Source: Bacteroidota bacterium
Lineage (GTDB): Bacteria > Bacteroidota > Bacteroidia > Bacteroidales > Lentimicrobiaceae
Length of the DNA stretch: 64,000 bases
Direction: 5' to 3'
Assembly: GCA_009773455.1 (NCBI GenBank)
Contig: WSXU01000001.1
Coordinates: forward strand, 53,186-117,185
In this document: piece after piece, positions 55,023 to 64,000 of the stretch
Numbering within the stretch: the first letter of the stretch is position 1
How the letters are laid out: every line of letters begins with the position of its first letter
Program-made: the position numbers and the translations under genes
The notes under the pieces: model-generated
What the model was told of the DNA's origin: nothing
What the model saw: only the letters and a program-made list of their open reading frames with translations
Databases searched by the model: none

Positions 55023-57173
55023 CTATCTTTTGTCATATTGACTGATCAGCAAAACAGAAGCTTTGCTGTCGATCCAGGCAGCCTGGCACTGTCGCTGTTC
55101 CCTGTAGCATTCAAGGGATGATACAATCAGATCGTATTCATCGAAATTCTGAACTGCCCCGGGCAGAACCGGCACAGGATGTTCGGTGTTTTCCCGTTGA
55201 TGGATGCTCACCGAAGGCGGTAACAGACACATCACATCAATCCTGGATTGACCGTCAAGTCCGGCAGTAAAATCTGTCAGGTACTGATCACCGGCGTTTT
55301 CCATAATCACAAGTACTTTCTGAAGGTCGGTGAAACCACGGTCAATCACCAGTCCAACATCACATTTTACCCTGTCGAAGAAATACCTTGCTTTGCCACC
55401 GGTTTCATCGGTACCCATCAATGGCCTTGAACTCCCTACCACCAGCAGATCATATTTTCCCCGGTTGGCAGTTTTTGATATTTCCTGACTGACTGCTTCT
55501 GCCGTACGATAGTGGGTTTTTACATCAATCCCTAGTTTGTCTGCCATTTCCCTTACCTTCCCGAAGGCCTGCTCTTCAAAAAATCGGGCGTTCTTAATGG
55601 AAATTTCAGTATTCGGGGTGAGATGCAAGGCTGTAACCCTGGTATTTTTCAGCTGACTGCCAAAAAGCTGGCTAACAAGATTTAATAATCTCCCCCCCGC
55701 TTCAGGTGGGCCAAACGAAATAAGCACATTGTAGGTCTTGATCATAGTGGTGACAGTCTCCCGGGCTTTGAATATAAAATTAATCAATGCCATGGAGGGG
55801 CCGGTCATGAAAGTGGTGATCAAGGCCATCAGCACCAGGATGGTGAAGATCTCCGGCGAAAGAACGCCTATATCATACCCGATATTGAGGGCAACAAGTT
55901 CAATTAATCCCCTGGTATTCATCAAGGCACCGATAAGCAGACTGTCTTTCCATGTTTGTCCGGTAAATCTGGCAGCCAGAGAACTACCGGCAAATTTTCC
56001 GACAACCGCCACCACCACCACAATCAAACCTGTCAGCCATAAATCAGGATCGTTCAGCAGGCCGATCTGCGTTCTGAGTCCGGTATATACAAAGAAGAGA
56101 GGCAGCAACAAAACCAGGCTGACATCTTCGATCTTCTCGGCCATAATCTGCTTGAACCGGACGTTATCGGGTATGATTACCCCGGCCATAAAGGCACCGA
56201 ACAACGCATGAATGCCTATCACTTCCGTTACCCAGGCGGAAACCAACATGGTGCTGAGTACAATGGCCACTACAGGTTTACTGATGGTTTCCCTGACCGT
56301 ATATTTAAGGGCGATTTTGTTGAGGACCGGCCTCACAACCATGAGCATCAACAAAATATAAACCAGCGAAAGTCCGATCGTTATCACTGCTCCACCGATA
56401 CCCGATGAATTTGCAATAGCAACAACAAGTGCAAGTATCCCCCAGGCAGTCACATCATCCACTGCAGCGCAGGTAATTACTGTTGCCCCGAGAGGTGTCT
56501 GGGTTAATCCCCTCTCCTGAACAATTCTTGCCAGCACCGGGAATGCAGTTATACTCAGCGCAATGCCAAGAAACAGACTAAAAGCCAGAAAAGTGGTATG
56601 TTGCGGGGCAAACCTTGTGTATAGAAAGTATGCAAGGGTTACCCCCATTGCATAAGGAATTATGATACTTGCATTGCTTATGACGATTGCAGAACCTGCA
56701 CGTTTCTTCAGCAACCCGACATCGAGCTCCATTCCTATAATGAACATGAATAAAATCAATCCTATCTGACTCAGGAACTGGATATTTCCCAATGAAGCCG
56801 CTGGAAAGAGGAATGCTGTGATATCCGGGAAATACATCCCAAGCAAAGAGGGGCCGAGCATAATACCGGCAAGAATTTCACCGATAACCGTCGGTTGGCT
56901 GATCAATGACATCAACCAGCCCAGTAATCGGGAAGTAATGATGATTACAAGAATCTGAAGGATCAGGATAGATAACGGATGATGAAGGTTGACCACAGAA
57001 AAATCAAAAATCTGCCCGGAAGCCGAAATTTCAAACGGAACGGTTCCACGGCTTCGTTCTAGAAGCAGACCAGCTTTGAAAACAATCCATAGTGTGATTG
57101 CTACCGCTGACAGAACAGAAAAGTAGAAAAGTGAGCTTTTGTGATTCTTGAGAAAATTATGCCAGGCTTTCAT
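55023..57173 (-). CDS. CPA2-family cation:proton antiporter with C-terminal universal-stress domain
   Basis: A 716-residue membrane protein. Residues 15-35 form an extra N-terminal helix. About 70-460 is a Na+/H+ exchanger module of roughly twelve helices with the ion-binding AVDDVTAWG motif of CPA2 antiporters and the IGEILAGIMLGPSLLG segment. The cytoplasmic C-terminal ~230 residues (from about 485) include a UspA-like fold with KYDLLVVGSSRPL, suggesting nucleotide or stress sensing. It would exchange Na+ or K+ for protons across the inner membrane. It is convergent with psuG and has no operon partner. The ion specificity cannot be read from sequence. Confidence 0.92.
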   Translation of the reverse strand: MKAWHNFLKNHKSSLFYFSVLSAVAITLWIVFKAGLLLERSRGTVPFEISASGQIFDFSVVNLHHPLSILILQILVIIITSRLLGWLMSLISQPTVIGEILAGIMLGPSLLGMYFPDITAFLFPAASLGNIQFLSQIGLILFMFIIGMELDVGLLKKRAGSAIVISNASIIIPYAMGVTLAYFLYTRFAPQHTTFLAFSLFLGIALSITAFPVLARIVQERGLTQTPLGATVITCAAVDDVTAWGILALVVAIANSSGIGGAVITIGLSLVYILLMLMVVRPVLNKIALKYTVRETISKPVVAIVLSTMLVSAWVTEVIGIHALFGAFMAGVIIPDNVRFKQIMAEKIEDVSLVLLLPLFFVYTGLRTQIGLLNDPDLWLTGLIVVVVAVVGKFAGSSLAARFTGQTWKDSLLIGALMNTRGLIELVALNIGYDIGVLSPEIFTILVLMALITTFMTGPSMALINFIFKARETVTTMIKTYNVLISFGPPEAGGRLLNLVSQLFGSQLKNTRVTALHLTPNTEISIKNARFFEEQAFGKVREMADKLGIDVKTHYRTAEAVSQEISKTANRGKYDLLVVGSSRPLMGTDETGGKARYFFDRVKCDVGLVIDRGFTDLQKVLVIMENAGDQYLTDFTAGLDGQSRIDVMCLLPPSVSIHQRENTEHPVPVLPGAVQNFDEYDLIVSSLECYREQRQCQAAWIDSKASVLLISQYDKR

Positions 57174-57231
57174 TGATGGATATTTTTGTCTTTGGCTTTC
57201 CTTTGACGGAAACGTATTGATACAGTAAAAA

Positions 57232-57447
57232 TCATTCTTTTTCAGGTAATTCAGTGCCCAGATTTTTAAGGATTGAATTGACCTCCTTCTCCGTCGAGGT
57301 AAGTTTGCTTCTGCAGAACTTAATCAGTTCCGCGGCCCGTTTCACTTTCTCTGATAATTCGTCCACCCCGATGGAGGCATTCTCAATATCGGAAACGATG
57401 GTTTCAAGCTCTACAATCGCTTCTGCGTAGGTGATGGTTTTACTCAT
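57232..57447 (-). CDS. xseB: Exodeoxyribonuclease VII small subunit
   Basis: A 71-residue protein of the XseB family: an antiparallel coiled coil with ITYAEAIVELETIVSDIE at the start, which binds XseA in several copies. Exonuclease VII degrades single-stranded DNA in both directions and helps resolve DNA damage and mismatch-repair tails. The start ATG overlaps the xseA stop by 4 nt (ATGA at 57444-57447), so the two are translationally coupled. The length is normal for the family. Confidence 0.93.
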   Translation of the reverse strand: MSKTITYAEAIVELETIVSDIENASIGVDELSEKVKRAAELIKFCRSKLTSTEKEVNSILKNLGTELPEKE

Positions 57448-58847
57448 TTTATTCTGGTTTCGGTAACAGTACTGCTGATGATTTCACTTAAGGTTTCGGT
57501 TTCGACGGTGGCTCCAGGTGCCGGTGAAGATCCCGGCTTAAGAGCCTTTCCTCCATATCTCGTGATGGAAAAACCCCGCTTTAACACATTCACCGGATCC
57601 AGAAGCAGAACACTTCTTTCCGCATTTTCAACCAGACCTGTATGATCTTTCATCAGGTGAAGATAATGAAATGCAAGCATTTTCAACTTATCGTCCAGTA
57701 ATGACCTACTCCCGCCAAGCAACCGGGAAGGCTGAACCATCAGCGATGTTTCATACCTGCTGAGGGCAATCCTGTGGTTAAAAACAGCTACATTGACCGA
57801 CTCTCTGATTCCAAGCGCCATCAGCCCGATTGAATCTTCTTCATTATTAACAAAAGTGACCGCGGCTTGTTGAAACGCCAGTGTAAGTTCGTTGAAATTC
57901 TGAATGGCCGCCCTTGTTGTTTGAACCGCTGACTCAGTCAGGGTGCGCTCAGCCTTGATGATTCTTTCATGGTAGCTGCGGAAACCGGCAATCATAAAAT
58001 GGGCCACATCGGTTGGGGTTATCTTGTTGATACAGGCAACCATTTCCACCACCGTCTCATTGGTTGAGTGCCCGATGCCTGAGATTACGGGCAAAGGGAA
58101 CAGGGCTACTTCAGCCGCTAAATCATAATGGTCATAACAGGCAAGTCCGACTTCATCTCCACCTCCGCGGATAACAAGTACGGCATCAAATTCATTGATT
58201 GTCTTCCTGATCTGAATCAATTGCTTTCGTATGGATTCCACGGCACCGTCACCCTGAAGCAAGGCAGGGAAAAGCCGGGTAATAAACCGGTATCCGTAAG
58301 GGTTGTTGTTCAGTGTAACCAGCAGGTCGTTGTAGCCTTTACTGGTTTCGGCCGAGATAATGGCAACGCTCTTCAGCAACAATGGCAAAGAGACCTGTTT
58401 GTTTTGCTGAAAAATCCCTTCCTTCTTTAACTGTTCAATGGTTGCGAGTTTTGCCCGGGCCATCTCACCGAGTGTATACAACGGCTCAATATCGGTGATG
58501 TGCAATGAAAGCCCGTATTCAGAAGTAAATTTCACATAGGCCTGAAACATGATGGCGATGCCTTCGCTCAGGGGTTCATGGGTTACTTCCTGGAATTTCT
58601 GTGAAATCCTGTACAGATCATCACGCCAGATGATGCTGCGCACCTGTGCCCTGACCTTTCCCTCCTGCTTCTCAACCAGGTCGGGAAAACAATGCCCTGA
58701 GGCAGGATAATAGTTGAGTTTGGAGATTTCAGCACGGATCCAGTAAGGAGAAGCATAGTATTTGCTGAACATGCGTTCGATGCTCCCGGTGATCTCTGAA
58801 AGGGAGAAAACCTGCCGCTGAGGAGTATCTGAGGATTCGGTATGCAT
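57444..58847 (-). CDS. xseA: Exodeoxyribonuclease VII large subunit
   Basis: A 467-residue catalytic subunit. An OB-fold domain at the N-terminus (about residues 10-110) binds single-stranded DNA; the catalytic core follows with VAIISAETSKGYNDLL and the DAVLVIRGGGDEVGLACYDH and SGIGHSTNETVVEMVA motifs typical of XseA. The C-terminal part is coiled coil. It carries out exonuclease VII activity with XseB, encoded immediately downstream with a 4-nt overlap. The start lies inside no other gene. Confidence 0.95.
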   Translation of the reverse strand: MHTESSDTPQRQVFSLSEITGSIERMFSKYYASPYWIRAEISKLNYYPASGHCFPDLVEKQEGKVRAQVRSIIWRDDLYRISQKFQEVTHEPLSEGIAIMFQAYVKFTSEYGLSLHITDIEPLYTLGEMARAKLATIEQLKKEGIFQQNKQVSLPLLLKSVAIISAETSKGYNDLLVTLNNNPYGYRFITRLFPALLQGDGAVESIRKQLIQIRKTINEFDAVLVIRGGGDEVGLACYDHYDLAAEVALFPLPVISGIGHSTNETVVEMVACINKITPTDVAHFMIAGFRSYHERIIKAERTLTESAVQTTRAAIQNFNELTLAFQQAAVTFVNNEEDSIGLMALGIRESVNVAVFNHRIALSRYETSLMVQPSRLLGGSRSLLDDKLKMLAFHYLHLMKDHTGLVENAERSVLLLDPVNVLKRGFSITRYGGKALKPGSSPAPGATVETETLSEIISSTVTETRIK

Positions 58848-59052
58848 ATTAACCTTTGATGTGTATGGCTTAACAGTAAATCAGATCTTAGTTTAGGAAA
58901 TAAATATCGAATGAAGGATTGACAAAAGTCTGAAAAAGAAAATGGATCTGCTTGATGAAATTAAGATACACAACTATTTTATTGTGTCACTGGCCCACAC
59001 TCAGATAAAAAAGTCAGCAGTCACCGGCTATCTTAAGCATCCTGTATAAAAT

Positions 59053-59448
59053 CTAGTGTTCATCCGAACACATCCCGGCTATGTTGTGGAAAATGTCATG
59101 AAGAGCAGTAAGATCAGTCTTGATTGCCTCATCCGTACAATTGGATTTGATTTTCCTGTCCAGGGCAGCACTCTTCTTTACCAGTTGTTTCAGGTTCTTT
59201 TTAATTCCATTAACATTTGAGTAACCGGCAGGAATGACTGAGACCTGCCAGGCAGTGGCCTTTTCAACCATTTCGCCGATGCGCTCACGAATCGGCTGGT
59301 AATTTCCTTCCTCAAGCGGGTGAAAGGTCTGGCTCATCACTTTGTGAAACTCTGTCATCTGCTTCCATTCAGCCTTGTCCTGTGCTTTAACAAAACCTGC
59401 AGCAAACAACAGAACAGCCAGGATAAAAAATGATTTCGATTTATTCAT
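59053..59448 (-). CDS. Small secreted helical protein of unknown function
   Basis: A 131-residue protein with a signal peptide (MNKSKSFFILAVLLFAAGFVKAQ). The mature ~108 residues are mostly alpha-helical (WKQMTEFHKVMSQTFHPLEEG, then IKKNLKQLVKKSAALDRKI) and rich in Lys/Glu/His, ending in CSDEH. It resembles the four-helix shape of small periplasmic metal- or haem-binding proteins, but no CxxCH haem site is present and I do not recognise the family. Two cysteines (at ...KSNCTDEA and MCSDEH) could form a disulfide. It stands alone between divergent neighbours. Confidence 0.7.
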   Translation of the reverse strand: MNKSKSFFILAVLLFAAGFVKAQDKAEWKQMTEFHKVMSQTFHPLEEGNYQPIRERIGEMVEKATAWQVSVIPAGYSNVNGIKKNLKQLVKKSAALDRKIKSNCTDEAIKTDLTALHDIFHNIAGMCSDEH

Positions 59449-59615
59449 TTTCGCGGTTTCCTTTTGATTATTTCCTTACAAATATCGCAAAAATCCTCCT
59501 GCCATAACTTTCATGATGATCCGATTGGTATGCCGGAATAAATATTTATCAATCATTTAATATTATTTAATTGTTAATTCATCTGACTGAATGACTTATT
59601 CTCCCACAATTGCAA

Positions 59616-59623
59616 TAATTTTG
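59616..59623 (+). promoter_or_regulatory. -7 promoter motif for sixA (and ppk1)
   Basis: TAATTTTG matches TAnnTTTG, giving a leader of about 35 nt before the sixA ATG. Confidence 0.45.
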
Positions 59624-59661
59624 AGGATAATAAGCTATAAAGAGGGATAAAACCATCTGTT

Positions 59662-60156
59662 ATGAAAACCCTTTACCTGATGCGGCATGCCAAATCATCC
59701 TGGAAACATGCCGAGTTGAATGATCTTGACCGTCCCCTTCTCGAAAAAGGGCTGAAACGTACCAGGCTGATTATCAATTATCTGCAGACTAACAACCGGA
59801 AGATTGAACTGATTATCACCAGTCATGCCGTCAGATCCGTGGAAACCGCCCGGATTATTGCCAGGGCGTTTAATGTGGAGGAAAGCAATTTCAGAATCGA
59901 AAAGGGTGTGTATATGGCCGATCCTGACAGCCTGATGGATCAGTTTTACGATCTGCCTTCAATGGTATCTGATGTTATGCTGGTGGGCCACAATCCATCG
60001 GTCACAAATTTTGCCAATACCTTTCTGGAAGAAAAAATTGATTATCTGCCAACCTCCGGGGTGGTTGCCATCAGTTTTGAAACAGATAAATGGGAAGATT
60101 TGCCATTGTCGCGCTTCAAAACTGAATTCACGGTATTTCCCAAAATGTTCGGATAA
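59662..60156 (+). CDS. sixA: SixA-like histidine phosphatase
   Basis: A 164-residue member of the histidine phosphatase (RHG) family. The catalytic RHAKSSW at residues 8-14 carries the phosphorylated histidine, and HNPSVTNF near residue 112 carries the second. The size and sequence fit SixA, which dephosphorylates phosphohistidine on signalling proteins. The gene is 69 nt upstream of ppk1 on the same strand, a common neighbourhood, so the two may be cotranscribed. The in vivo target is not known from sequence. Confidence 0.88.
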   Translation: MKTLYLMRHAKSSWKHAELNDLDRPLLEKGLKRTRLIINYLQTNNRKIELIITSHAVRSVETARIIARAFNVEESNFRIEKGVYMADPDSLMDQFYDLPSMVSDVMLVGHNPSVTNFANTFLEEKIDYLPTSGVVAISFETDKWEDLPLSRFKTEFTVFPKMFG

Positions 60157-60225
60157 CAAAACATTGTATTCTCCTGTTCAGGCTCAGATGCTTCTTCAGG
60201 ATTATTTCAGGTATGAGAAATTATT

Positions 60226-62277
60226 ATGGCAAAAGCAATTAAGAAATTTGTCAACAGAGAGCTAAGCTGGCTCGAATTCAACGGACGTGTGCTGCAGGAA
60301 GCAGCTGATGAAACCACGCCCCTGATTGAACGTATCAAATTCCTGGGTATCTTTTCAAATAACCTGGATGAGTTTTTCAGGGTCAGGGTAGCAACGCTCA
60401 ACCGCTTGCTCGACTACAATAAAAGGAATGCCGACAACCTCAACATCAATCCGCGCCGCACCATTAAAGAGATCAACAGGATCGATGCCGAACAGCAAAA
60501 GGAATTTGCCCGGATATTCCGTAAACTGGTTCGTGAACTGGCTGGTGAAGGCATACACATCATCAATGAAAATGACCTGTCGGCTGAGCACGGCACCTTT
60601 ATTACCAGGTATTTCAATGAATTTGTCAGATCTCAGTTGTTTCCGATTATGCTCGGCAACCTGAAATCGTCTTCACTGATTGATAAATCCATCTACCTGG
60701 CCATTAAACTATCCAAAACTGGTCATCCGAACGATGAACAATTTGCCGTGATCAGAGTGCCATCAGGTCCGTTGTCAAGATTTGTAATCCTTCCTCCAAC
60801 CGATGGCCAGCAGTATATCATTCTGCTCGACGATGTTATCCGCTATTGTCTCAGCGAGGTTTTCAGCATTTTCGGTTACGACGCCTACCAGGCCTACACC
60901 TTTAAATTTACCCGCGATGCCGAACTTGACATCGACAATGATGTTTCAAAAAGCTTTCTGGAGATCATGACAGAAAGCCTGAAACAGCGAAAACTCGGCG
61001 CTCCGGTAAGGTTTATCTATGATAAGAATATGCCCGGTAAACTGCTGGCTATGCTAAAGCAGAAACTGGAGATCAACGAAAGCGACACCATGTCGAAAAG
61101 CGGGCGCTATCACAATTTCAAGGATTTCATGTCATTCCCTGATGTCGGCCGGACCGACCTGCTCTTTACGCCCACCGAACCACTTGAACACAGGCGCCTG
61201 CCAAAAAATGAAAGCATACTGAGGGCCATGCGTGAACAGGACATCATGTTGCATTATCCTTATCAATCGTTTGGCTATATCATTGACCTTCTGCGTGAAG
61301 CTTCGATCGATCCGCAGGTCAGGTCTATAAAAATGACACTTTACCGGGTCGCCAGAAATTCAAATGTCATTAATGCCCTGATTAATGCTGCACGAAACGG
61401 CAAATCGGTGACCGTATTTATGGAACTGCAGGCGAGATTCGACGAGGAAGCCAACATCTACTGGGCTGAAAAAATGCAGGAAGAAGGGGTAAAACTGATT
61501 CAGGGTATTCCCGGATTCAAAGTACACTGCAAGTTGCTGCTTATTCGGCGCCGGGAAGGCGAAAGGAATGTTTATTATGCAAATATTGGGACAGGTAACT
61601 TTAATGAACAGACAGCCAGGGTTTATGCCGATGACAGCCTGCTCACCTCAGACCCTCAGCTGACTGCCGATGTGAACAATGTGTTTCATCTTTTCGAGAG
61701 CAAATATATTCCGCCCAAATTCAACCGGCTGGTAGTTGCCCCCTTTCAGATGAGGAATTTCTTTATCCGGATGATCAACAATGAGATAAATCTGGCAAAA
61801 GCCGGGAAGGAAGCCTGGTGTATCCTCAAGCTTAACAACCTGGTGGATGACAAAGTCGTCAGGAAACTCTATCAGGCCGGTCAGTCCGGGGTAAAGGTGA
61901 GAATCATCTGCCGCGGCACCTGCACCATGATTCCCGGATTGAAGGATTTCAGCGAAAATATTGAAGTGATCAGCATTATCGATAAATTCCTGGAGCATTC
62001 AAGGGTATTTATTTTCAACAATGGCGGTGAAGAGAAATACTATATTTCATCGGCCGACTGGATGGTACGCAATCTTGATAACCGCATCGAAGTTGCCTGT
62101 CCTGTTTTAGATAAAGGAATTCAGCTCGAGCTGAAAACCATGCTGCTGATTCAGCTCAAAGACAATACCAAAGCAAGAATCGTAAACCACGAAGAGCCTA
62201 ATTTCTATAAAGACCGCGAAAAGCTGCCCCGGATAAGGTCACAGGTTGAAATCTACAATTATCTGAAAGGGTATTAA
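60226..62277 (+). CDS. ppk1: Polyphosphate kinase 1
   Basis: A 683-residue enzyme that polymerises the gamma phosphate of ATP into polyphosphate. The N-terminal domain begins NRELSWLEFNGRVLQEA. The two catalytic histidines lie in the C-terminal phospholipase-D-like domains: KVHCKLLLIRR near residue 430 and the FLEHSRVFIF segment near residue 590. The ETARVYADDSLLTSD-type segment between them is also conserved. The length is complete. sixA is upstream; a Ppx/GppA-type phosphatase that could consume the product is at 2.6-3.5 kb of this window, not in the same operon. Confidence 0.96.
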   Translation: MAKAIKKFVNRELSWLEFNGRVLQEAADETTPLIERIKFLGIFSNNLDEFFRVRVATLNRLLDYNKRNADNLNINPRRTIKEINRIDAEQQKEFARIFRKLVRELAGEGIHIINENDLSAEHGTFITRYFNEFVRSQLFPIMLGNLKSSSLIDKSIYLAIKLSKTGHPNDEQFAVIRVPSGPLSRFVILPPTDGQQYIILLDDVIRYCLSEVFSIFGYDAYQAYTFKFTRDAELDIDNDVSKSFLEIMTESLKQRKLGAPVRFIYDKNMPGKLLAMLKQKLEINESDTMSKSGRYHNFKDFMSFPDVGRTDLLFTPTEPLEHRRLPKNESILRAMREQDIMLHYPYQSFGYIIDLLREASIDPQVRSIKMTLYRVARNSNVINALINAARNGKSVTVFMELQARFDEEANIYWAEKMQEEGVKLIQGIPGFKVHCKLLLIRRREGERNVYYANIGTGNFNEQTARVYADDSLLTSDPQLTADVNNVFHLFESKYIPPKFNRLVVAPFQMRNFFIRMINNEINLAKAGKEAWCILKLNNLVDDKVVRKLYQAGQSGVKVRIICRGTCTMIPGLKDFSENIEVISIIDKFLEHSRVFIFNNGGEEKYYISSADWMVRNLDNRIEVACPVLDKGIQLELKTMLLIQLKDNTKARIVNHEEPNFYKDREKLPRIRSQVEIYNYLKGY

Positions 62278-62511
62278 TGCGTTGATTTCGGATATCGGAT
62301 TGCTGATTTCTGATTGTTCATTTCGGATTTCGGATATCGGAAATCGGATTGCTGATTTTTCATAACGAGGGCAAGGCTTTTTAGGAACAGACCGGGGGAG
62401 ACAGTGAATCGCAAAGTGAATGAACCATTTGAACGCGAAGCGATTGAACTCTGGAACATCCGAAGGCATTGAACCCATGAACGTCCGGATTCCAACGCCC
62501 AACATCCAACG
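62278..62511. repeat. Intergenic degenerate GGATATCGGATT/GCTGATTTC words
   Basis: Repeats of TTTCGGATATCGG, GATTGCTGATTT and similar words at about 62285-62360, then TTGAACGCGAAGCGATTGAAC and CAACGCCCAACATCCAACGTC words up to the gapA stop. No gene. Confidence 0.7.
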
Positions 62512-63582
<1,071 letters not shown>

Positions 63583-63697
63583 TTACCTTGTCAGATAGAT
63601 GACGCCGTTGTGTTCGCTGACTTCATCATTTTCGTCTTTGGAAAAGACATGGTAGATTGAAGCGGCAATGCAACCGAGATCCGGGTTATGGATGGTT
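63583..63697 (-). pseudogene. Short open remnant upstream of gapA
   Basis: An open stretch of about 35 codons ending in TAA (63583-63585) with a protein-like sequence (NPDLGCIAASIYHV, later EHNGVIYLTR) but no start codon, and preceded by TGA TAA. I do not recognise the family. It may be the decayed 3' end of an older gene, or chance. Confidence 0.3.
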
Positions 63698-63727
63698 TAT
63701 CAATCCTCAACCAGATACGGCAAGTAA

Positions 63728-64000
63728 TTATTTTTGAATAATCAGCTTTCTCAGCATAGTACCACCATCATAAGTCAGCTTAAGGAAATAAATCCCGGGA
63801 GTATTCTGACTTAAATTCAGCGATGAATTAAAAGTGTTTTCCGGAGCAACAGAAATGGTTTGTTTAAAGGAGATTATTCCCTGAGAATTAAATACTTCCA
63901 GCAGTATTTCACCTTCCAGTCCCTCAATTTGAAAATTGAACAGTCCGTCACCCGATGGGTTGGGATATGCCATCAGCCCTTTGTTGGAAGCATTGTCTTC
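63728..64000 (-). CDS. C-terminal part of a T9SS cargo protein (cut by window edge)
   Basis: The last ~90 residues of a gene that starts beyond the right edge. The sequence MAYPNPSGDGLFNFQIEGLEG followed by LLEVFNSQGIISFKQTI and a final PGIYFLKLTYDGGTMLRKLIIQK is a complete type A T9SS sorting domain. The reading frame is open to base 64000. The passenger domain is not visible, so its role is unknown. Confidence 0.85.
   Translation of the reverse strand, partial: EDNASNKGLMAYPNPSGDGLFNFQIEGLEGEILLEVFNSQGIISFKQTISVAPENTFNSSLNLSQNTPGIYFLKLTYDGGTMLRKLIIQK

Overview
The window is chromosomal DNA of a Bacteroidota bacterium, most likely an environmental member of the Bacteroidales or a related order. 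Four signs point there. Several secreted proteins end in type IX secretion (T9SS) sorting domains. Many genes are preceded by the Bacteroidota promoter -7 motif TAnnTTTG. Prolyl-tRNA synthetase is of the archaeal/eukaryotic-like type. The neighbourhoods (guaB with a run of PpiC/SurA foldases, Nif3 with a zinc-ribbon coiled coil, lpxK with purine nucleoside phosphorylase) fit that phylum. I saw no rRNA, tRNA, CRISPR array, integrase or transposase gene.

Layout. 0-20 kb is housekeeping and envelope: a partial moeA, a DUF421 membrane protein, a DEAD-box helicase, Ppx/GppA, lpxH, a thioredoxin-fold lipoprotein without its CXXC, purine nucleoside phosphorylase, lpxK, Nif3, a zinc-ribbon protein, a frameshifted secreted TPR-like protein, an OmpP1/FadL porin, a Tyr-rich repeat lipoprotein, proS, a DUF2807 lipoprotein, a PagL-like lipid A deacylase and mazG. 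At 19.96-20.62 kb lie four copies of a ~72-bp intergenic repeat, followed by a 2-Cys peroxiredoxin.

21.65-27.7 kb is an AT-rich accessory island. It holds three paralogous seven-bladed propeller proteins, a Crp/Fnr regulator, a methyltransferase and a DUF4405 membrane protein. The genes are separated by ~130-bp imperfect palindromes that share architecture, and the island ends in three REP-like hairpins. It resembles a cassette array without a visible recombinase and is the best candidate here for an undescribed system.

27.7-39 kb carries a TolC / MacB-type permease / HlyD efflux operon with no ATPase gene in the window, then a MoxR ATPase, three periplasmic foldase genes and guaB. 39-53 kb is dominated by T9SS cargo: a P-domain/CotH protein, a type B (gliding-motility C-terminal) protein, a 1366-residue PKD/CUB/BACON protein and a 344-residue protein. 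A frameshifted S9 glutamyl endopeptidase and glyA lie among them. 53-64 kb returns to metabolism: psuK-psuG, a CPA2 antiporter with a universal-stress tail, xseA-xseB, sixA, ppk1, gapA and the 3' end of another T9SS protein.

Functional links: lpxH and lpxK act in lipid A synthesis and the PagL homologue would edit the product; the foldases and FadL/TolC proteins serve the outer membrane; Ppx and Ppk1 are the two sides of polyphosphate metabolism; PsuK/PsuG recycle pseudouridine. Two genes carry single frame breaks, which may be real decay or assembly errors.
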